A stretch of 64,000 nucleotides of DNA from Thermoplasmata archaeon (lineage in GTDB: Archaea; Thermoplasmatota; Thermoplasmata; Thermoplasmatales; Thermoplasmataceae). This document shows positions 37,028 to 44,995 of the stretch, in pieces. Every line of letters starts with the position of its first letter. The stretch's first letter is position 1. The stretch lies in contig JAJZZX010000008.1 of the NCBI GenBank assembly GCA_021797355.1, forward strand, positions 34,997 through 98,996. Reading direction: 5' to 3'. The notes below the pieces were generated by a model. The model saw only the letters and a program-made list of their open reading frames with translations, had not been told where the DNA came from and ran no database searches. Made by a program: the position numbers and the translations under genes.

Positions 37028-38038
37028 ATGAAGCGCTCCGCACTGGCAATAACCATAGCAGCCATAGTGGTGGCAACAGGGGTGGCAGGATATGCCATAT
37101 TCAGGCCACAACCGGCCCTTGTCATTTTTGTGGCTGATGCTTATGTTGGGGAAGCGGATGCCCTTTCCTCAGGCTTCCATAATGCCACTGGAATAAGTGT
37201 AGATAGGCCTCTGGGCGGAGGATCCTACGCACTTGCCAGAGAGATAGGCCAGGGGGACCCTGCAAGTGTATTCATATCAGTGGCCCTCAGCACCTACAAC
37301 TCAACATATCTTGAATCCCGGTATTCTGGGTGGACTGTGGCCTTTGCATCCGATCAACTGGTTCTGGCATACTCACCGGCAGCAAATTCTTCCGTGAAAA
37401 GTATAGCCCGCCTATTCAATGAGGCGTATGGAGAAAATGCGTCACTTTACTACCAAGCCTTCAATGAGCTAACTTCCGGATCAGTGAAGGTTGGGATTTC
37501 CAATGCAAGCAGTGATCCAGCAGGACTCAGGGCATACCTTTCTCTTGAAGCGGCCGGATATCTCTATGGCAATAACACAACATCATATTTCGTTGACCGC
37601 CTAGCTCAGCATGATTCTGTTGCCACAGCATCAAATGCAGCTGAGCTGGTGACTCCGCTGGAGGAGGGTGACATAGGTTTCCTGTACATATACAAGTCTG
37701 CCGCAATCTCAAAGGGCCTTGACTACATAACGCTGCCCTATTCGCTCAATTTTGGAAATTCAAGCCTGGCAGGGTTCTATTCCAAATTCAGTTACCAAAC
37801 CACGTCAGGAATTCAGTATGGGATGCCAATATACCTATACATATCGGCCGTGGCTGGCGGAACAGATCCAGCTGCATCCATCAGGTTTGTGACTTACGCA
37901 ATTGAAAACAACAGCATGCTTTCCAGCTTTGGCCTTGTTCCCCTGAAGGTTTCCCTTCTTTTCAACAACACCGCTCCCCCGGCTCAAATACTCAATCTTG
38001 TTTCACAGGGAAAAATATCTTACGCCGGTACAATATGA
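37028..38038 (+). CDS. wtpA: Tungstate/molybdate-binding protein (WtpA/ModA type)
   Basis: Extracytoplasmic binding protein of an oxyanion ABC importer, 336 residues. An N-terminal hydrophobic segment (residues 5-25) without a lipobox Cys probably anchors it in the membrane. The binding fold shows FVADAYVG, SDPAGLRAYLSLEAAGYLYG near residue 160 and GFLYIYKSAAIS with LDYITLPYSLNFG, which follow the WtpA pattern (including the SDP-G segment) more closely than bacterial ModA. Many Asn-x-Ser/Thr sites suggest glycosylation on the outside. It opens the operon with permease and ATPase. Tungstate versus molybdate cannot be told apart by eye. Confidence 0.85.
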   Translation: MKRSALAITIAAIVVATGVAGYAIFRPQPALVIFVADAYVGEADALSSGFHNATGISVDRPLGGGSYALAREIGQGDPASVFISVALSTYNSTYLESRYSGWTVAFASDQLVLAYSPAANSSVKSIARLFNEAYGENASLYYQAFNELTSGSVKVGISNASSDPAGLRAYLSLEAAGYLYGNNTTSYFVDRLAQHDSVATASNAAELVTPLEEGDIGFLYIYKSAAISKGLDYITLPYSLNFGNSSLAGFYSKFSYQTTSGIQYGMPIYLYISAVAGGTDPAASIRFVTYAIENNSMLSSFGLVPLKVSLLFNNTAPPAQILNLVSQGKISYAGTI

Positions 38039-38057
38039 GGCGGATGGGCCAGTGCAA

Positions 38058-38864
38058 ATGAAAAATGGAAGGGATGCCCTCTGGGCAATTTCAGTGCTGA
38101 CAATCGCCCTGATCTCGGTTCCCATAGCGCTAATCCTGATCTACGGATTTGCCATATATCATGATGCGGCCGGATTCGGAGATACAGTAATCAAGGCCAT
38201 TGCCCTCACGCTCTTCACCTCATCGGTGTCTGTGGCAATAGTATTTTTGGTATTCACGCCACTGTCCTATGAGCTTGCCAGGAAAACGCACAGGGGCCTT
38301 GAGGCGATTGCGGACATACCTGCCTCAATACCGCATCCCATTGTGGGCATAGCCTTACTTATCCTGGGAAGCCCTTTCACTCCAACAGGAAGATTCCTTG
38401 AGTCCATAGGGTTCGATTTTTTCGACACAATCCAGGGGATGATAATTGCACTTTCATTTGTTTCCGCCCCCATATACATAAGATCAATGCAATCTGCCAT
38501 ATTCTCGCGGAATGAATACCCTGAACTCCTTGCCCAGTCCCTGGGAGCGTCGCGGCTGAGAACTCTTTACTCCGTAGTTTTGCCCGCAATGTCAAGACAA
38601 GCCATTGCATCGGCACTTACTTCCATGAGCAGGGCCATGAGCGAGTTTGGCTCCATTGCCATAATAGCCTACTACGTGACACAGTATCCATTCTCAGGGG
38701 TAAGTGCAGCCTCGGTGCTTATTTACCAGTATTATGGCTATTTTGGCCCCGGTGTTGCCATAACGGCATCCGCCCTAATGATTCTATTCTCGTTAGTAAT
38801 TCTTCTGACAGGAAGGATAATGGGGTTTGGGCAGAGAGGAGGCCGTATGGAAAATGGCAATTGA
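38058..38864 (+). CDS. wtpB: Tungstate/molybdate ABC transporter permease
   Basis: Inner-membrane permease of about 268 residues with five to six helices. The cytoplasmic EAA loop that contacts the ATPase reads ELLAQSLGASRLRTLYSVVLPA. IPHPIVGIALLILG and MSRAMSEFGSIAIIAYY (helix with the SEFG motif) are typical of ModB/WtpB. The start is ATG 38058; GTG 38052 is also possible because GAGGCGGAT lies just before it. It follows wtpA by 19 bases and overlaps wtpC by 11. Confidence 0.88.
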   Translation: MKNGRDALWAISVLTIALISVPIALILIYGFAIYHDAAGFGDTVIKAIALTLFTSSVSVAIVFLVFTPLSYELARKTHRGLEAIADIPASIPHPIVGIALLILGSPFTPTGRFLESIGFDFFDTIQGMIIALSFVSAPIYIRSMQSAIFSRNEYPELLAQSLGASRLRTLYSVVLPAMSRQAIASALTSMSRAMSEFGSIAIIAYYVTQYPFSGVSAASVLIYQYYGYFGPGVAITASALMILFSLVILLTGRIMGFGQRGGRMENGN

Positions 38865-39459
38865 GGCTGATATTTCATACAGGATAGGCGATCTCTCCAT
38901 CAATGCGGCATTTAGGGCAAAAGGAAATGCCATGATAGCCGGGCCCAACGGATCCGGAAAGACAACGCTCTTGCGGATTCTGGCCGGGCACATTGATGGA
39001 TTTCGCGGAAGCATCATTCTGGACGGCAAGGACATAACCGACCTTCCCCTGCAGAGGAGAGGAGTTGTATACCTGAACCAGGATACGTATTTCCCTTCCA
39101 TGAAGGTTCACGACCACATCGCATGGCCGCATGAAGTGGGAGACAGGGAAGAAGAGATTCGCCAGATATGCAGCGATCTTGGAATAGATTACACTGGCAG
39201 GGTGGGGAACCTGAGTGTGGGGCAGAGGGCCAGGGTTGCCGTTGCCACAGCAATTTTCAACCGTCCGCGCCTCATACTTATGGATGAGGTTACATCTGTA
39301 ATAAGCGAGGGTCCTGCCTTCCTGGAATCTTCGCTTGATCTTGCAGCATCGCGCGGATCACAGGTCATATATGTCACGCAGAACCTTGGGGAAGCCGTGC
39401 ATGCAAGTGAAGTTTACAGAATGGAACATGGATCAGTGGTTTCCCTGGTCCAGGGTTGA
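38854..39459 (+). CDS. wtpC: Tungstate/molybdate ABC transporter ATP-binding protein
   Basis: ABC ATPase of 201 residues. Walker A is AGPNGSGKTT, the signature is NLSVGQRARVAVA and Walker B is RLILMDEVTS; a Q-loop (YLNQDTYFPSM) lies between them. It is short and ends right after the core, without the TOBE or molybdate-binding tail of ModC, so regulation by the metal is not built into this subunit. ATG 38854 has GGAGG upstream. The end overlaps the Nudix gene on the other strand by 27 bases. Confidence 0.88.
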   Translation: MAIEADISYRIGDLSINAAFRAKGNAMIAGPNGSGKTTLLRILAGHIDGFRGSIILDGKDITDLPLQRRGVVYLNQDTYFPSMKVHDHIAWPHEVGDREEEIRQICSDLGIDYTGRVGNLSVGQRARVAVATAIFNRPRLILMDEVTSVISEGPAFLESSLDLAASRGSQVIYVTQNLGEAVHASEVYRMEHGSVVSLVQG

Positions 39460-39879
39460 GAGAAATTTCTCTACCTCCATGAGCATATTCTTCTGGTTAT
39501 CATATGTAAGCGATTTAAGGGCATCTTCATACTTCATCCAAACAAATCCCATGTGTTCATGCGATATTGTCGGAGATTGCTGTTCGTTTACCCTGCCAAC
39601 AAACATTATTACTCTTTTCCTAACTTTCTGGTCTCTGTGGCTGAACCAGTAATCCATCTCGTACCGGAACCCGGGGATTGGATCAACGTTAAGGCCTGTC
39701 TCCTCTAGCGTTTCACGTTTTGCTGCACTTATCTCCGTCTCGCCTTCTTCTATGTGGCCCTTGGGAAAATCTAGGAAACCCTCCCTCCGGACCAGGAAGA
39801 GATATTCATGTTCTCCCTGTGGAGTGACCCTGTATACCATTATACCACTGCTAACCTCATTACTTACTCCAGTCTTCAT
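39433..39879 (-). CDS. Nudix hydrolase (diadenosine tetraphosphatase-like)
   Basis: A 148-residue pyrophosphohydrolase. The complete Nudix box begins GHIEEGETEISAAKRE and ends TLEETGL at residues 41-63, preceded by FLDFPK as in Ap4A hydrolases. FRYEMDYWFSH follows. It may clear dinucleoside polyphosphates or other nucleotides. ATG 39879 is chosen over GTG 39930 because AATTATTATG is placed about 30 bases upstream, and the family normally starts close to this point. Confidence 0.87.
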   Translation of the reverse strand: MKTGVSNEVSSGIMVYRVTPQGEHEYLFLVRREGFLDFPKGHIEEGETEISAAKRETLEETGLNVDPIPGFRYEMDYWFSHRDQKVRKRVIMFVGRVNEQQSPTISHEHMGFVWMKYEDALKSLTYDNQKNMLMEVEKFLSTLDQGNH

Positions 39880-39959
39880 ATGTATCTTCCAATGCGCAAT
39901 GGCATAATAATTGTGGCTTTGCTTGTCCACTTATGGGAGCGGAAGGTGCGGGAAAAAAG

Positions 39960-39968
39960 TTTTTATGC
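39960..39968 (+). promoter_or_regulatory. TATA box of the chorismate mutase operon
   Basis: TTTTTATGC lies 33 to 25 bases before ATG 39993, following a purine-rich AAAAAAG stretch that could serve as BRE. Spacing fits a leaderless transcript. Confidence 0.5.
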
Positions 39969-39992
39969 ATGATATGATAAAGCATGTCATGA

Positions 39993-40604
39993 ATGAAGAA
40001 AGGAGTGGTTGCCTTTATTGCTCCTGAAACTGAGAACATACTGGATAATCTCAGGGAAAGGATGCTGAGGAATTCCATGGATATTATCAGGCTCTTCTCT
40101 GAGAGGATTGAAATCTCCAGGGAGATTGCCCGCGTGAAAAGCGCATCCGGCATGGATCTACGGGTAAGGGAGAGAGAGCTTGACATCATGAGGAAGATGG
40201 ATCTTGGAGATTCTGTCCTGAATTCTATTCTTAGCTCACTGTTTGAGTTCTCAATACGAAGCCAGGAATCGTTCAGAGGCATTCCCGCCAACTGCACAAC
40301 TCCTGCGGAAATAGCTCTGAGCGGTGACAGGGATGGGCTTCTGTGGGTACTTGGCAGCCTTGTCTCCAAGCCCGGGATAGAATTCTACGCTACATCACGC
40401 ATTCCTGATGCTATGGCTTTATCAGTTCAGCATTCTGGCGGGCACATAGTCAATGCAGAGGGGCCGACAGATTCGGTAAAGATATGCCTTGGAACATCAG
40501 GGATGGATTGCTGGGCTGAGTTGCGGGACAGCAATTTGCTTGTAATCAGGAACCTGGAATCACTTTCTGCCCCGTTCAAAAGGTACAGAATCGTGACTTC
40601 ATGA
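39993..40604 (+). CDS. Chorismate mutase (AroQ type) with unknown C-terminal domain
   Basis: Converts chorismate to prephenate for phenylalanine and tyrosine synthesis. Residues 16-70 are a three-helix AroQ unit. By alignment in the head with the E. coli enzyme, Arg21, Arg38, Lys49, Arg59 and Glu60 match the catalytic set Arg11, Arg28, Lys39, Arg51 and Glu52. Residues about 95-203 form a second domain that I do not recognise; it has GDRDGLLWVLGSL and a Cys pair, and could be regulatory. The stop shares ATGA with the prephenate dehydrogenase start, which confirms the pathway. Confidence 0.82.
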   Translation: MKKGVVAFIAPETENILDNLRERMLRNSMDIIRLFSERIEISREIARVKSASGMDLRVRERELDIMRKMDLGDSVLNSILSSLFEFSIRSQESFRGIPANCTTPAEIALSGDRDGLLWVLGSLVSKPGIEFYATSRIPDAMALSVQHSGGHIVNAEGPTDSVKICLGTSGMDCWAELRDSNLLVIRNLESLSAPFKRYRIVTS

Positions 40605-41269
40605 GGATAGGAATTGTTGGATCCGGAGGCAGATTTGGATCTGCTGCTGCATCTTATCTTATCTCCAAGGGCCTCAGTGTTCATGGAATACATGGCAGGG
40701 ACTTCAGCAAGCCATTTCTTGACAGTGTTGATTTCGCGATTTTAGCAGTTCCAATCAGTGCTGCCATTTCCATAATCGAAGATTGCGGAGACAGGGGGAA
40801 GGTCATTGAAATAGGATCTGTCAAGAGGCCGTTCATGAAGTACAAGGGTGAGATAATAAGCATACACCCTCTTTTTGGGCCCCTAACAATGGGCAACGAC
40901 CAGTTCAGGGATATCATTTTTGTTAAAGACCTGTCAGTGGCAAGAACCGAAGATATTATTTCAGCCATATTTCCCGATTCACTTATCAGGCCAATGACCG
41001 CTGATGATCATGACAGACTGATGTCTGATCTGCTTGTCAAGCCTTACATACTTGCGCTTCTGGGCCGTGAAATGGGATATTCCAACCATGAAGTCAGGAC
41101 TGGATCGTTTGCCAAATTCCAGTCTGTAGCAAATATAGCCAATTCGGAAAGCCCGGAGGTTCTCATGGATACGATCACCCTGAACCCGTACTCACAGGAG
41201 GCCATAACATCTGCAAGTTTGGCCCTGCAAATGATACTTGACGAACAGAAAAAAAGGAGAGGCAGTTAA
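40601..41269 (+). CDS. tyrA: Prephenate dehydrogenase
   Basis: NAD(P)-dependent oxidative decarboxylation of prephenate to 4-hydroxyphenylpyruvate, the tyrosine branch. The Rossmann motif GIVGSGGRFGSAA is at the very N-terminus, and ISIHPLFGP near residue 88 is the family's substrate-site His motif. At 222 residues it is shorter than most TyrA proteins (about 280), with a reduced C-terminal helical domain. It is coupled to chorismate mutase through ATGA. Confidence 0.87.
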   Translation: MRIGIVGSGGRFGSAAASYLISKGLSVHGIHGRDFSKPFLDSVDFAILAVPISAAISIIEDCGDRGKVIEIGSVKRPFMKYKGEIISIHPLFGPLTMGNDQFRDIIFVKDLSVARTEDIISAIFPDSLIRPMTADDHDRLMSDLLVKPYILALLGREMGYSNHEVRTGSFAKFQSVANIANSESPEVLMDTITLNPYSQEAITSASLALQMILDEQKKRRGS

Positions 41270-41310
41270 ACAGCAATCTTAATCTCATCAGTGTTCATAT
41301 ATTCCCATAC

Positions 41311-42087
41311 ATGGATCTTGTTGACAAAAAGATAGTATTCAGTCTTCTGCGCGATGGGAGAGTCCCGCAGAGAAAGATAGCAATGGATGTAGGCATATCA
41401 GCTCAGGCCCTAAACTACAGGATAAACCGCCTGATTGAAGAGAAGGTGATCAAGCGCTTCACACTGCATGTAAATCCTGCACTCAGAGGTCAGTTAAGCG
41501 CCTTTGCCGCATTCAAGACTGATGTTGACTACCAGGGCGATGTTTTTTCAAAGATAAAGTGCCTTGAAGAGGTGAATCTTTACGGATTCTCCGGAAATGA
41601 CATGGACGACCTTCAAGTAAAGCTTTCCGATGCCAGCTCAAAGCTTGGCGAACCCGTTATGCAGTACATACCGCCGGGCAGGCCAATTGGGATGAATGTA
41701 AACAGCAGTGATCTTGAAATAATCGAACTGCTGAAGAAAGACCCGCGGATGTCCGTCACTGACATTTCAAGCTCGCTTGATATACCGTACATGACTGCCA
41801 AACGAAGGCTCAACCTGCTTCTAAAGAATCATTTAATCGGAGTCATAACGGAACTTGACCTCTCAGGAGGAGATGTTGTGCTTTACTCAATTTTTTCACG
41901 GTCAGTCAATAGGGTCGCTGAATTTCTCTCCCCACAGATAGTATTTTCAATTGCAGACCAGAGGGCAGGAGTATTCACGTGCTTTTCCGAGAACCTCAGG
42001 AATGCCAAGGAGAGCATATCAAGGGTAAGGGAAATTGATCGTACTGCAGACGTGATGATACTGTATGATTACCAGTTCTTTTCCTGA
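41311..42087 (+). CDS. Lrp/AsnC-like regulator with two helix-turn-helix domains
   Basis: A 258-residue protein with two Lrp-type DNA-binding heads. The first, residues 1-50, starts MDLVDKKIVFSLLRDGR and contains KIAMDVGISAQALNYRINRL. The second, residues 132-180, has SDLEIIELLKKDPRMS and DISSSLDIPYMTAKRRLNLL. Each is followed by a weak sensory-like region rather than a clear RAM domain. It lies 41 bases after prephenate dehydrogenase, so it may control aromatic amino-acid genes, though TTCATATATTCC before its start suggests its own promoter. Confidence 0.75.
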   Translation: MDLVDKKIVFSLLRDGRVPQRKIAMDVGISAQALNYRINRLIEEKVIKRFTLHVNPALRGQLSAFAAFKTDVDYQGDVFSKIKCLEEVNLYGFSGNDMDDLQVKLSDASSKLGEPVMQYIPPGRPIGMNVNSSDLEIIELLKKDPRMSVTDISSSLDIPYMTAKRRLNLLLKNHLIGVITELDLSGGDVVLYSIFSRSVNRVAEFLSPQIVFSIADQRAGVFTCFSENLRNAKESISRVREIDRTADVMILYDYQFFS

Positions 42088-42102
42088 GAGACAGGGCCTG
42101 CA

Positions 42103-42585
42103 TCACATTTTTCTCTGTTCCTTTAGTTCTTTCATCATCCTAGTGCTGAGCGCCCTCACTATCCTGATGAGGTATTCCATCTCCGGACTCCTCACCTCCG
42201 AGAGCAGCTTAAGAGTCTTCCCCTTCCCTTCCGGAGGCTCTATTGACATCAGGTCGCTGCCGACAAAATCGAGAAACGCCGTGAACAGGTTTATGAGAGC
42301 TTTCCACGGAATGTGTTCCAGCTTCTCTTGAAGATCATCTGTATCCACCATTCCAGCTATCTGGCTCAAGACCGGCAGAATCTTCATGGCAGCCGAAGCT
42401 GCTCCCAGAAGTTCCATGGTACTTGCGTAATTGAACAGGTTGTCCGATTGTTCCGCAATGGCATCAAGAATGGACATTATTCCTGATTCCTGAAGTTTCT
42501 GCAATGTGTTAATGGTCGGTTCCAGTTCGGCAAGTTTCTGCAGGATGTCATCAAGCCTTCCGTCCTGTGAGGTCACTGGTACCAC
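42103..42585 (-). CDS. DUF1641 protein, partner of sulfide:quinone oxidoreductase
   Basis: A 160-residue helical protein of the DUF1641 (YrhD) family: a central amphipathic part (SGIMSILDAIAEQSDNLFNY), then MELLGAASAAMKILPVL and a C-terminal helical tail ending in basic residues. In bacteria and archaea these proteins are encoded beside sulfide:quinone or formate-linked oxidoreductases. Here it overlaps the SQR-like gene by 13 bases. Its role is probably to bind that enzyme or attach it to the membrane. Confidence 0.75.
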   Translation of the reverse strand: MVPVTSQDGRLDDILQKLAELEPTINTLQKLQESGIMSILDAIAEQSDNLFNYASTMELLGAASAAMKILPVLSQIAGMVDTDDLQEKLEHIPWKALINLFTAFLDFVGSDLMSIEPPEGKGKTLKLLSEVRSPEMEYLIRIVRALSTRMMKELKEQRKM

Positions 42586-43748
42586 CCCCCATAGACACTT
42601 GCTAGGAAATACTTCTCGTATATTGCATGGGCTAGTTTTAGTATCCTGCTCCTGCCCATGGATCTGCAGTCCGGAAATGCCGTATTTGGAACTGTAAGCT
42701 TCTTCCCGAAATCACAGTATGCAATCCATCCTGCGTCTCCTGTGTCTGAAGCGCAAAGTCCAATTGTATTGTATGGAACCGGATCATAAGCTCCCAGGAC
42801 ATCCCCTGCAACCATTGAGGCAGCCGTGTCAGCCTGGAAATGGGCAAAAACTCCCGCCATGCCTATTCCTATGCTTGGTGCTATGGCATCCCCGATTCCG
42901 TAAATATCATCAAATCTGCTGTTCCTGAAATTCCTTATGTTGGAATCCAGCCAGCCTGACGAAGATTTCAAATCTGGATTTTTCGCAACAAAATCTGGTG
43001 GCCTGTGTGGAGGCGCTACTATGGCAAGATCGTAGTCCACGGTTTCTCCAGATTCACCTACAAGCTGCTTTTTGTCCCCGTCAATGCGCGCAAGCTTGAA
43101 ATTGTATACACCGTTTATGTTCTTCTCGTCCAGCCATTTTGTCACAGGAGAGGAGATCACCGGACCGAACATGCCCATTGGTTTCTGCACCCAGTGAGCT
43201 ACTGTTATGTCAACTTTCTGCCGAATTCCCTTCAGTCTGAAGTAATCATCCAGCATCATTGCCATTTCCCATGGTACTGGCGGGCATTTGTACATCTGAG
43301 TGGTGACTCCAAGCACAATCTTTCCGCCCTTGAAGCCTGATATCCTCTTCCTTAGTTCCAGCGACCCCGCCATATCCCAGAAATGAGATGCATTTTCATA
43401 TCCAGGGAAGGATTGCCCATCGAACTTTACTCCAGGGGAAAGCACCAGCAAGTCGTACTGTATTTTTTCGCCAGATACAGACACTGTCCTGTCCTTGGGA
43501 TCTACTTCCGTCACCTCACCCTTTACAGTTTTTATCCCCGTCTTTGAAAAATTTTCCATTCCAACACTGATCTGCGAAGGTTCCCTGTTTCCAAGCGCGA
43601 CAAGCGTGTAAGAAGGCTGAAAGTCTGTCCTTCCGTACTTGTCTATAACCGTGATCTCGGCCTCCCCTCTTGGCAGAAGCTTTCTTAGCCTGCTAGCCAC
43701 AAGGCCGCCGCCGGCGCCTGCGCCAACTACCAATATTCTCTTTACCAT
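42573..43748 (-). CDS. sqr: Sulfide:quinone oxidoreductase family flavoprotein
   Basis: Membrane-surface flavoenzyme of 391 residues that oxidises sulfide and reduces quinone. The FAD motif VVGAGAGGGLVASRL is N-terminal, the second half contains YGIGDAIAPSIGIGMAG, and the C-terminus is amphipathic. Candidate redox Cys residues are in TQMYKCPPVPWE near residue 155 and in GLCASDTGDAGWIAYCDF near 330-345. Full SQRs use two or three such Cys residues, so activity on sulfide is likely but not proven; relatives include NADH dehydrogenases. It is co-transcribed with the DUF1641 gene. Confidence 0.8.
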   Translation of the reverse strand: MVKRILVVGAGAGGGLVASRLRKLLPRGEAEITVIDKYGRTDFQPSYTLVALGNREPSQISVGMENFSKTGIKTVKGEVTEVDPKDRTVSVSGEKIQYDLLVLSPGVKFDGQSFPGYENASHFWDMAGSLELRKRISGFKGGKIVLGVTTQMYKCPPVPWEMAMMLDDYFRLKGIRQKVDITVAHWVQKPMGMFGPVISSPVTKWLDEKNINGVYNFKLARIDGDKKQLVGESGETVDYDLAIVAPPHRPPDFVAKNPDLKSSSGWLDSNIRNFRNSRFDDIYGIGDAIAPSIGIGMAGVFAHFQADTAASMVAGDVLGAYDPVPYNTIGLCASDTGDAGWIAYCDFGKKLTVPNTAFPDCRSMGRSRILKLAHAIYEKYFLASVYGGWYQ

Positions 43749-44029
43749 GACATATTAAATTCAGGAAACGGTAAATATTTTCGCATGTGCGTTCTCACAA
43801 TTGGTGACTGAACTGCAATTTCAACGTTATTTCATGAGCTATCCCCTTGGAAATCTATTGCGGCTCTTTGTGTAATGCTTAAAGCATCTCCCTATAAATG
43901 ACCAGAGATGTATCAATGGCTGCTGCCATAATAACCGTGGTGCATGATATTGAGTTTTAGTCCGGTTGCTTGGATTACAGGATATGACAGACCAAATCCT
44001 ATTTGAGAGCCGATTGAATAAAGGAATGA

Positions 44030-44995
44030 GTGAAACTGTTGAATGGGAAGCATGTATTGATAACTGGCGGGGCTGGCTTTATAGGATCGAATATGGTTGA
44101 GAGGCTCTACGATGGAAACCGCTTAACTGTTGTGGACAATCTTTCAAACGTAGACAGCCGCTACATAGGGAAATATATAAATTCGAATGGGTTCAGGTTC
44201 ATAAATGCCGACATCGTCTCCATGCCAGAAATGAATGATCTCGACGATGTTGATGTTGTGATACACCTCGCTGCCAACTCCGATGTCAGGAACGGATCAA
44301 ATGGCCCGGAGGTTGATTTCAGGAACAATGTGGTGGGGACATTCAACCTTCTTGAATACATGAGAAAAAATGACGTAAAAGAGCTGCTGTTTGCATCCAG
44401 TTCCACGGTATATGGCGAAGCATCGAAGCTCCCGACTCCTGAGGATTATGGGCCTTACATGCCAATTTCGAGCTATGGCGCTTCCAAGATGGCGGGGGAA
44501 GGCTTCATAACTGCCTATTCTCACTACTATGGGATAAAGGCAACCATTTTCAGGTTCGCAAATATAGTTGGAAAAAATTCCACACATGGTGTCATTTTTG
44601 ACTTCATAAAGAAGCTCCAGAAGAACCAGCACGAACTCGAGATACTGGGAGACGGGACCCAGAAGAAATCTTACATGCACGTAACAGACTGTGTTTCTTC
44701 CATGATTTATGTACACGAAAGAATGGGCAGGACTGAAATTGTAAACCTTGGGAACAGGGAGATGACCTCAGTCACAACAATCGCACAGAAGGTTGTTGAA
44801 AAGATGGGGCTTCAGGGCGTTAAATTCCGTTACACAGGCGGAAGGGATGGCAGGGGGTGGGCAGGAGACGTAAAGGTAGCTCAGCTGGATGTCACCAAGC
44901 TTTTCGGGACTGGATGGAAGAACTCTCTGAACAGTGATCAGGCAGTGGAAAAAGCCGTGGAAGAAACGCTCCAACAGATGGGGTGGACAAACTGA
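44030..44995 (+). CDS. NAD-dependent epimerase/dehydratase (UDP-glucose 4-epimerase type)
   Basis: Extended short-chain dehydrogenase of 321 residues. VLITGGAGFIGSNMVE is the NAD motif, SSSTVYG near residue 127 and Y-x3-K in SSYGASKMAGEG near residue 150 form the catalytic Ser/Tyr/Lys set, and HLAANSDVR precedes them. It likely interconverts nucleotide sugars for glycolipids or S-layer glycans. The start is GTG 44030 behind AAAGGAATGA; a TTG at 44039 is also in frame. It overlaps the aminotransferase gene by 13 bases. Confidence 0.87.
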   Translation: MKLLNGKHVLITGGAGFIGSNMVERLYDGNRLTVVDNLSNVDSRYIGKYINSNGFRFINADIVSMPEMNDLDDVDVVIHLAANSDVRNGSNGPEVDFRNNVVGTFNLLEYMRKNDVKELLFASSSTVYGEASKLPTPEDYGPYMPISSYGASKMAGEGFITAYSHYYGIKATIFRFANIVGKNSTHGVIFDFIKKLQKNQHELEILGDGTQKKSYMHVTDCVSSMIYVHERMGRTEIVNLGNREMTSVTTIAQKVVEKMGLQGVKFRYTGGRDGRGWAGDVKVAQLDVTKLFGTGWKNSLNSDQAVEKAVEETLQQMGWTN

